From Pedosphaera sp. (lineage in GTDB: Bacteria; Verrucomicrobiota; Verrucomicrobiae; Limisphaerales; Pedosphaeraceae): DNA of 5,823 bases. The stretch is from NCBI GenBank assembly GCA_028293265.1, contig JAQGPB010000446.1, forward strand, positions 1 to 5,823, in the 5' to 3' direction. Positions 1-5,823 of this stretch are shown here, in pieces. The first letter of the stretch is position 1. The number at the start of each line of letters is the position of its first letter. The position numbers and the translations under genes are program-made. The notes beneath the pieces are model-generated. The model was not told the DNA's origin and did not search any database. It saw only the letters and a program-made list of their open reading frames with translations.

Positions 1-1979
1 AGTTCCGGCTGGCGCCGGACGGCAAGATGAGCATGCCCTATTGCACAAGGGCATTTAAGGATATTTTTGGGATGGACCCGGCAGAACTGGCGGAAGATTT
101 TTCCCCGGCGTGGGCATTAAACCATCCCCAAGATCTCCCGCGCCTTCGCGGCGCCATCGAGGAATCCGCGCGCACCCTGGAGCCCTTCCGCTGCGAATGG
201 AGGGTGCGGCACCCGGCCAAGGGCGAGATTTGGGTGGACTGCCGCGCCATACCCCAGCGCGAGCCCGCCGGCAGCGTTGTCTGGTATGGATACTTCCACG
301 ACATGACGGAGCGCAAACAGGCGGAAGAAAGGTTGCGTAATAGTGAAGCGCGTTATCGGGCCTTGTATCGCGAAAACCCATCCATGATTCTTACCCTCGA
401 TGCGGAAGGAAAGGTTCTCTCTGTCAATCAGGCTGGTCTCGATCAATTGGGCTACTCCATGGACGAACTCGAAGGTGAATCCGTGCTGAAGGTGGTTCAT
501 CCCGATGATCGCGGTGCCATGGCCGGGCAGATAGAGGTTTGTTTACGCAACCCCAATCAAGTGCAACATTGGCAATTTCGCAAAATCCGCAAAGACGGGG
601 CCGTGGCATGGGTGGATGAATTGGCGCAATCAATAACAGATTTGGGCGGCGCGCTTAACGTCCTGGTCGTGTGTCAGGACATCACCGAGCGCAGGCGGGC
701 CGAGGAAGAAATCCGGGCGCTCAACGCGAACCTGGAACTGCGGGTTAAGGAACGCACGCAGGAATTGGCCGAGAGCGAAAAGCGTTTCCGGACCATCTAT
801 GACACGGCACCGGTATCCATCTGGGAGGAAGACTGGACCGAAGTCATTGCATCCATTGACGACCTCCAAACCCGGGGCGTGACCGACTTCCCGACTTATT
901 TCCGCGAGCATCCCGAGTTTGTTGCCTACACACTTAAGGCCGTGAAGGTCCTAGACGTTAACCAGTGGACCCTCGGCACGTTCGCCGCCAGGGACAAAAC
1001 CGAGCTGCTGGCATCGCTCGGACTGGTCTTCGCCACACCAGATAAGTTACCCGGCTTTGTTGAAGAACTAACCGCCCTGGCGCAAGGGCAGACGGTTTAC
1101 CACACGGAAATGAACCTGAACACGGTCAAAGGAGATACCATGCACGGGCTGCTGACCTTGTCCTTCCCGCCCCGGGGATCGGGCTCGGGCGACGTGCTGA
1201 TGAGTGTGCTGGATATCACCGAGCGCCAACGCGCCGAGACACAAATCCAGCATCTGAACGAGCAACTACAGGCCCGCGCGCAGGCGCTTGTGGAAGCCAA
1301 CAAAGAACTGGAATCGTTCAGTTACTCCGTTTCACACGATTTGCGCGCTCCGTTGCGCAGTATCAGCGGTTTCAGCAGCCTCCTGCTGGAAGACTCCGAC
1401 AAGCTCGGTGCCGAGGGCAAGGCCAACTTGCAGACCGTCGTTGAGGCCAGCCAGCGGATGGGTGAACTGATTGATGATCTGTTGCAACTATCGCGCATCA
1501 CGCGCAGCGAAGTGCGCCGTGCGCCCGTGGACTTAAGCGCGCTGGCCCGCAGCGTGGCGGACGAACTCAGGAAGGCGAATCCAGAACGAAGCGTGGAGCT
1601 GCTCATTGAACCGGACCTGATCACGCAGGCCGACGCGCATCTGATGCGGATCGTGCTGGAGAACCTGCTCGGCAATGCCTGGAAATTCACCAGCCAAAAA
1701 CGCGCCGCCAGGATCGAATTCCGCAGGGCGACACGCCAAGGCACCCGTGCTTATTTCGTACGCGATAACGGCGCCGGCTTTGACATGGCTTACGCCAGCA
1801 AACTTTTTGGCGCGTTTCAGCGGCTCCACAGCACTGCCGAGTTCCCCGGCACGGGCGTTGGCCTCGCCACCGTCCAGCGGATCATTCGCCGGCACGGTGG
1901 CCAGGTGTGGGCCGAGGCCGAGATCGGCCACGGCGCCACTTTTTATTTCACACTGCCCAACGAGTCGAAGGCACGATGA
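1..1979 (+). CDS. Multi-PAS sensor histidine kinase, 5'-truncated by window edge
   Basis: This is a signal-sensing kinase expected to autophosphorylate on histidine and pass the phosphate to a response regulator. The first ATG in frame is at 27, but the frame is open back to base 3 and encodes FRLAPDGK just before it. That is the normal start of a PAS_3-type fold, so the true start lies outside the window. Counting from the ATG at 27: PAS-A runs to about residue 96, ending in the usual DMTERKQAE linker. PAS-B is about 103-222, ending DITERRRAE. A short coiled coil is about 223-250. An atypical PAS-C is about 250-400, ending DITERQRAE. A second helix leads to the HisKA H-box SHDLRAPLR with H437. 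The ATPase domain has an N-box (N546, N550), a G1 box DNGAGF (580-585), an F-box near 593-597 and a G2 box GTGVGLA (608-614). All catalytic boxes are intact. No transmembrane segment is seen in the visible part, so cytoplasmic sensing is likely for this part. The ligand is unknown. The stop overlaps the next start as ATGA, indicating translational coupling. Confidence 0.95.
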   Translation, partial: FRLAPDGKMSMPYCTRAFKDIFGMDPAELAEDFSPAWALNHPQDLPRLRGAIEESARTLEPFRCEWRVRHPAKGEIWVDCRAIPQREPAGSVVWYGYFHDMTERKQAEERLRNSEARYRALYRENPSMILTLDAEGKVLSVNQAGLDQLGYSMDELEGESVLKVVHPDDRGAMAGQIEVCLRNPNQVQHWQFRKIRKDGAVAWVDELAQSITDLGGALNVLVVCQDITERRRAEEEIRALNANLELRVKERTQELAESEKRFRTIYDTAPVSIWEEDWTEVIASIDDLQTRGVTDFPTYFREHPEFVAYTLKAVKVLDVNQWTLGTFAARDKTELLASLGLVFATPDKLPGFVEELTALAQGQTVYHTEMNLNTVKGDTMHGLLTLSFPPRGSGSGDVLMSVLDITERQRAETQIQHLNEQLQARAQALVEANKELESFSYSVSHDLRAPLRSISGFSSLLLEDSDKLGAEGKANLQTVVEASQRMGELIDDLLQLSRITRSEVRRAPVDLSALARSVADELRKANPERSVELLIEPDLITQADAHLMRIVLENLLGNAWKFTSQKRAARIEFRRATRQGTRAYFVRDNGAGFDMAYASKLFGAFQRLHSTAEFPGTGVGLATVQRIIRRHGGQVWAEAEIGHGATFYFTLPNESKAR

Positions 1980-2029
1980 AGAATAACGCCACGCTTCTGG
2001 TGGAGGACAACCGCAAGCAACCGATCTAA
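1976..2029 (+). pseudogene. Response-regulator N-terminal stub (truncated receiver domain)
   Basis: A 17-codon reading frame begins with the ATG that overlaps the kinase stop codon. It reads MKNNATLLVEDNRKQPI and then TAA. The segment TLLVEDN is the canonical first beta-strand and acidic pocket (E10, D11) of a CheY-like receiver domain. In RcpA/CheY-type regulators encoded after PAS kinases this is normally followed by about 110-140 further residues, including the phospho-accepting aspartate. None of these are found in any frame of the next 110 bases, which then run into the 3' end of pyrH. A weak Shine-Dalgarno-like GAAGG lies at 1967-1971. I infer a deletion or rearrangement that removed the rest of the gene. 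An assembly error is a possible alternative. The identification rests on a very short match plus the very typical operon position. Confidence 0.6.
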
Positions 2030-2139
2030 TGCTTGACCGGCTCGGCAAACGAATAGAATCAAAACTTTGCCCATCTCTGTGCTTCGGCGTGAACCCGGCG
2101 AGACATGCGCCCTTGAATGGAATGGCCTCGAAAAGGCGC

Positions 2140-2929
<790 letters not shown>

Positions 2930-3011
2930 ATGTTATGGCGGACGTTTTGCGAACCAGCAGCGGGTGGCTTTTTTCTTTCGTTCATCTGACAATCTGGCCT
3001 AGGCTTGCGCC

Positions 3012-5402
3012 ATGCAGCGCGACGCAGTTTCCGCGACCGACCATTCCCAGCGGGACCGGATGGTTTGCGCACTGCTGGCGCTGATCACCTTGGCGCTTTA
3101 TTGGCCGGCGCGAAATTTTGAGTTTAACAATTACGATGACGCGCAGTATCTCACCCAAAATTTGCGCGTCCAATCCGGGCTGACCTGGGACAGCGCGGCC
3201 TGGTCTTTCACCACCGGTTACGCGAGCAACTGGCATCCGATGACGTGGCTTTCGCACATGCTGGACTGGCAGATTTATGGCGCGAAGGCCGGCGGCCATC
3301 ATCTGACGGGAGTCGTGTTCCACGCCGCCAACACCGCGCTTTTGTTCCTGCTGTTGCGGCGGTTGACGGGCGCCTTCTGGCGGTGCATTTTCGTGGCTGC
3401 GCTGTTTGCCTGGCATCCGCTGCATGTGGAATCCGTCGCGTGGGTGGCGGAACGCAAGGATGTTTTGAGCGCATTTTTCGGCCTGCTGACGTTGCTGGCT
3501 TATGCGCACCACGCGCGAAAATTTCCCGCTCCCCATTTTTGTTTCCGCGGCGGCTACGGCCTGGCATTGTTTTTTTTCGCCCTGGGATTGATGAGCAAAC
3601 CGATGCTGGTCAGCCTGCCGCTGCTGCTGCTGCTGCTGGATTATTGGCCGCTCAACCGCGTCAGTTCCCAGTTTCCAGTTTTCAACTTTCGACTTTGGCT
3701 GGCGCTGGTGCGGGAAAAAATCCCTTTACTGATCCTGAGCGCGGCTTCGTGTGCGGTCACTTTCCTGGTTCAAAAAAACGGACACTCGGTGCAATCGCTC
3801 GAAATCCTTTCCCTGCGCGAACGCGCTGCCAACGCGCTGGTCGCCTATGTTCGTTATCTGGAGAAACTGCTTTGGCCCGTGAATCTGTCCATCGTCTATC
3901 CGTATTCGCGCCAGCTTCCTGTCATGGAAGTCGCGGCGGCGGCCATTTTGCTGGCCTTGGTTTGCTGGGTTGCGTGGCGGTTTCGCAGCCGCCACCCGTG
4001 GTTGATCGTGGGTTGGGCCTGGTTTGTGGTGACGCTGGTGCCGGTGATTGGTCTGGTGCAGGTGGGCGGGGCGGCGATGGCGGATCGCTACTCGTATCTT
4101 CCAAGCATCGGGCTGTTCCTGGCCATCGCGTGGGAAGCCGGGCGGGCCGGTCTGGGGCGGGTAGCCCTCGGTGCGTTGGCCGCGCTGGCGCTGGCGGGTT
4201 GTCTCGTCGGGACCTCGCGACAGCTTCGTTACTGGCAAAACAGTGAAACGCTCTTCGCGCACGCCATTGCGGTCACGAAGGACAACGCGCTTGCGCAATG
4301 CAATCTGGGCTCCGCGCTGATCGAGCAGGGCCGGAAGGCCGAGGCGGCCGAGCACTTGAAGGAAGCTCTGCGGATTAATCAGGATTTTCCGGAGGCGATA
4401 AACATCATGGCAAAATTTCTGGCCGACGCAGGCAAGGGCCGTGAAGCGGTCAATTTGCTCGAAACGGCGCTCCGCCGGAACCCGGATTGCGCTTTGGAGC
4501 ATTTGCAGTTGGGCACGATATTGTATCAGGAAGGCCGGTTGGATGAAGCCGCAGCGTCTTTTCGTTCCGCTGTGCGTATCAATCCCGGGCTCGACAAGGC
4601 CCACGCGGATCTCGGCATCCTGCTGGCCGGGCAAGGGCGGGCGGATGAAGCCATCGCGGAATTTCAGTCTGCGCTGGCCAGCGAGCCTAATAATGCATAC
4701 GCGCACAATGGCTTGGGCCGCATCCTGGAATCGCGCGGCAACCTGGCCGGAGCCGCGGCGCAATATTCCTCCGCGCTGCAAGCCAAGCCCGATTTTGCCG
4801 ATGCCCATGACAATCTCGGCGCCGTGCTGGGCGCGCAAAAGCAATTTTCCGAAGCCGAGCGCCATTTTCAGGCAGCCTTGAAAATCCAGCCGGACTTTGC
4901 CGAGGCACATTACAATTATGGCAATGTTTTCGCAGCCCAAGGCCGGCTCACCGAGGCGGCGGCCCAATATGCCGCAGCGGTAAGCGGGCAGCCGGATTAC
5001 TTGGAAGCACATTTCAACCTCGCCCTGGCCCTTAATCAAACCAGCCACGCCGCCGAAGCCATCACCCATTACCGCGCCGTGCTGCGGCTTAAGCCGGGAT
5101 TTATTCCCGCCTTGGAAAAATTGGGCTGGATTCTGGCGACCAATCCGGACGCCGCGTTGCGCGATGGTACGGAAGCCCTGCGTCTGGCAAGTCTCGCGGC
5201 GCAACCAGGCCAGCCGGCTGATGCCACAGCCTGGGATATTATGGCGGCGGCTTATGCGGAAACGGGAAAATTTGCCGAGGCAGCAGACGCGGCCCGCAAA
5301 GCCTTGATTGCAGCCGAAAGCGCCGGACGCGCGGACTTAGCCGCGCAAATACACCAGCGGCTGGGCCTCTACGTTTCCGGCCAGGCTTATCGCGAGCCGT
5401 GA
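3012..5402 (+). CDS. Polytopic membrane protein with C-terminal TPR solenoid (TMTC/GT-C-like)
   Basis: This 796-residue protein has two halves. The N-terminal half (about 17-402) has roughly ten hydrophobic helices, for example near 17-34, 98-118, 150-165, 181-196, 236-254, 305-323, 329-349 and 382-400. It carries motifs typical of bacterial relatives of TMTC/protein O-mannosyltransferase-like GT-C enzymes: an acidic pair in the first loop (YDDAQYL, D42-D43), NWHPMTWLSH (73-82), HPLHVESVAWVAERKDVLS (135-153), SKP (195-197) and ADRYSYLPSIG (357-367). The C-terminal half has eight consecutive TPRs of exactly 34 residues with no indels (425-696). A degenerate segment follows with LGWILATNPDAALRDGTEAL and at least one more TPR-like helix pair (about 738-770). 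The likely role is glycosyl transfer from a lipid-linked donor to proteins, with the TPRs binding substrate or partners. Catalysis is inferred and no acceptor is known. The ATG at 3012 is chosen because the first helix follows directly. Only a weak AGG (3001-3003) precedes it. The gene diverges from pyrH and converges on tsf. Confidence 0.85.
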   Translation: MQRDAVSATDHSQRDRMVCALLALITLALYWPARNFEFNNYDDAQYLTQNLRVQSGLTWDSAAWSFTTGYASNWHPMTWLSHMLDWQIYGAKAGGHHLTGVVFHAANTALLFLLLRRLTGAFWRCIFVAALFAWHPLHVESVAWVAERKDVLSAFFGLLTLLAYAHHARKFPAPHFCFRGGYGLALFFFALGLMSKPMLVSLPLLLLLLDYWPLNRVSSQFPVFNFRLWLALVREKIPLLILSAASCAVTFLVQKNGHSVQSLEILSLRERAANALVAYVRYLEKLLWPVNLSIVYPYSRQLPVMEVAAAAILLALVCWVAWRFRSRHPWLIVGWAWFVVTLVPVIGLVQVGGAAMADRYSYLPSIGLFLAIAWEAGRAGLGRVALGALAALALAGCLVGTSRQLRYWQNSETLFAHAIAVTKDNALAQCNLGSALIEQGRKAEAAEHLKEALRINQDFPEAINIMAKFLADAGKGREAVNLLETALRRNPDCALEHLQLGTILYQEGRLDEAAASFRSAVRINPGLDKAHADLGILLAGQGRADEAIAEFQSALASEPNNAYAHNGLGRILESRGNLAGAAAQYSSALQAKPDFADAHDNLGAVLGAQKQFSEAERHFQAALKIQPDFAEAHYNYGNVFAAQGRLTEAAAQYAAAVSGQPDYLEAHFNLALALNQTSHAAEAITHYRAVLRLKPGFIPALEKLGWILATNPDAALRDGTEALRLASLAAQPGQPADATAWDIMAAAYAETGKFAEAADAARKALIAAESAGRADLAAQIHQRLGLYVSGQAYREP
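3621..3638 (+). repeat. (CTG)6 trinucleotide tract coding for six leucines
   Basis: Six in-frame CTG codons encode L204-L209 in a hydrophobic helix of the TPR membrane protein. Changes in copy number would keep the frame and alter helix length. It may simply reflect leucine-rich composition with CTG preference. Confidence 0.5.
3662..3696 (+). repeat. Degenerate heptanucleotide tandem repeat within the TPR membrane gene
   Basis: Five adjacent 7-base units fill this stretch. They start with CAGTTCC and CAGTTTC and drift to CAACTTT and CGACTTT, so each unit has the form C-R-R-Y-T-Y-Y. Because seven is not a multiple of three, the units are read in shifting frames and encode the stretch SSQFPVFNFRL (about residues 218-228) between two hydrophobic segments. 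Base use is pyrimidine-rich and unlike the surrounding GC-rich codons. It looks like an expanded or inserted simple repeat tolerated in an extramembrane loop. Confidence 0.6.
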
Positions 5403-5414
5403 CGGCCCGTCACG
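5398..5414. repeat. Palindrome containing both convergent stop codons
   Basis: Two perfect 8-base arms, CGTGACGG (5398-5405) and CCGTCACG (5407-5414), flank a single central C. The TGA stop of the plus-strand membrane gene (5400-5402) and the TGA stop of tsf on the minus strand (complement of 5410-5412) sit symmetrically in the two arms. As RNA it could form a short hairpin from either strand and act as a bidirectional 3'-end structure. No T-tract follows on either side, so it is not a canonical intrinsic terminator. Confidence 0.5.
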
Positions 5415-5823
5415 CAGCGGGGGTCTCGCCAACCTGGAAGCGGACGAAACGGCGGATGGAAATCTCGTCGCCGAGCTGCTTGGCCACGGAGCCGAGATGT
5501 TCCTTGACGGTGACTTCGGAGTTGCGTTTCACGAAGCCCTGGTCGAGCAGGCAGTAGCCTTGATAAAATTTCTCGAGCTTGCCTTCGACGATTTTGGCGA
5601 TGGCTTGCGGCGGCTTGTTCTTCACCTGTTCGGCGGCAATTTCTTTTTCCTTCGCGAGCAGCGCGGGGTCCACTTCGGTGCGTGAAACCACGAACGGATG
5701 GCCGGCGGCGATTTGCAGCGTGATGTCGCGCACCAACTGGCGGAAATCATCGGTCGCCGTGGTCGCTTCCTTGCCCGCGCCGACCTCGACCAGCACGCCG
5801 ACCTTGGCGCCGGTATGGATGTA
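5410..5823 (-). CDS. tsf: Elongation factor Ts, C-terminal part (5' end beyond window)
   Basis: EF-Ts is the cytoplasmic guanine nucleotide exchange factor that releases GDP from EF-Tu during translation. The frame is open to the right edge and gives 137 residues beginning YIHTGAKVGVLVEV, the conserved strand that opens an EF-Ts core subdomain. It continues with the helix region FRQLVRDITLQIAA and the motif IAKIVEGKLEKFY, then LLDQGFVKR and the closing strand ISIRRFVRFQVGE. It ends soon after that strand, as in short EF-Ts proteins, and lacks the extra C-terminal module of the E. coli protein. The TDFV-type EF-Tu contact motif is not in the visible part, and the segment after VEV reads GAGKEATTATDDF. 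A GTG within the frame at 5796 is internal, not the start. Only 7 bases separate its stop codon from that of the convergent membrane gene. Confidence 0.95.
   Translation of the reverse strand, partial: YIHTGAKVGVLVEVGAGKEATTATDDFRQLVRDITLQIAAGHPFVVSRTEVDPALLAKEKEIAAEQVKNKPPQAIAKIVEGKLEKFYQGYCLLDQGFVKRNSEVTVKEHLGSVAKQLGDEISIRRFVRFQVGETPAA

Noticed and set aside
2044..2071. Inverted repeat GGCAAA/TTTGCC as a terminator between the kinase operon and pyrH
   Set aside because: The stem has only six pairs with a 16-base loop and no adjoining T-tract on either strand, so it is not distinguishable from chance.
2954..2974. T6 run after CCAGCAGCGGGTGG as an intrinsic terminator
   Set aside because: The preceding bases pair for only three positions, and no gene on the plus strand ends just upstream.
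3245..4246. A 333-codon plus-strand frame overlapping the membrane gene
   Set aside because: It is the shifted frame of the TMTC-like coding sequence. It is rich in A, G and R with no family motifs, while the main frame carries clear motifs throughout.
3726..5204. A 492-codon open frame on the minus strand opposite the TPR region
   Set aside because: It lies wholly antisense to a well-supported gene, shows no recognisable domain, and is rich in G, R and Q, as expected from the complement of GC-rich TPR codons. The 34-residue repeat keeps such frames open by periodicity.

Overview
This window most likely comes from a GC-rich Gram-negative bacterium. The gene set fits Verrucomicrobiota, perhaps near Limisphaerales/Pedosphaera: a PAS-rich histidine kinase with an overlapping response-regulator start, a large membrane protein with TPRs of the TMTC-like kind, and UMP kinase and EF-Ts sequences of that general style. 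This placement rests on remembered family resemblance and is tentative. No plasmid, phage, IS, CRISPR, tRNA or rRNA signal is visible. The window is almost fully coding, and no gap exceeds about 150 bases.

Layout. (1) Positions 1-1979, plus strand: the 3' part of a hybrid-type-free, multi-PAS sensor histidine kinase whose reading frame is open to the left edge. (2) Positions 1976-2029, plus strand: a 17-codon stub overlapping the kinase stop as ATGA. It reads like the first beta-strand and acidic pocket of a response regulator and then stops, so the cognate regulator looks lost. (3) Positions 2140-2865, minus strand: complete pyrH (UMP kinase), facing the kinase operon tail to tail. (4) Positions 2866-3011: a divergent intergenic region with a good sigma70-type promoter for pyrH. 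(5) Positions 3012-5402, plus strand: a complete 796-residue polytopic membrane protein with a C-terminal solenoid of eight gap-free TPRs, resembling TMTC/O-mannosyltransferase-like glycosyltransferases. (6) Positions 5410-5823, minus strand: the 3' part of tsf (EF-Ts), running off the right edge.

How the genes relate. tsf and pyrH are both on the minus strand in the order known from the widespread rpsB-tsf-pyrH-frr cluster, but the oppositely oriented TPR membrane gene lies between them. frr is not found after pyrH, where a convergent kinase operon sits instead. pyrH therefore appears to have become a separate transcription unit with its own promoter. The kinase and the TPR membrane protein have no evident functional link to each other or to the translation/nucleotide genes.

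Nothing here amounts to a clearly new biological system. The points most worth a second look are the response-regulator stub, the interrupted tsf-pyrH neighbourhood, a degenerate heptanucleotide tandem repeat inside the membrane gene, and a near-perfect palindrome containing the stop codons of both convergent genes.
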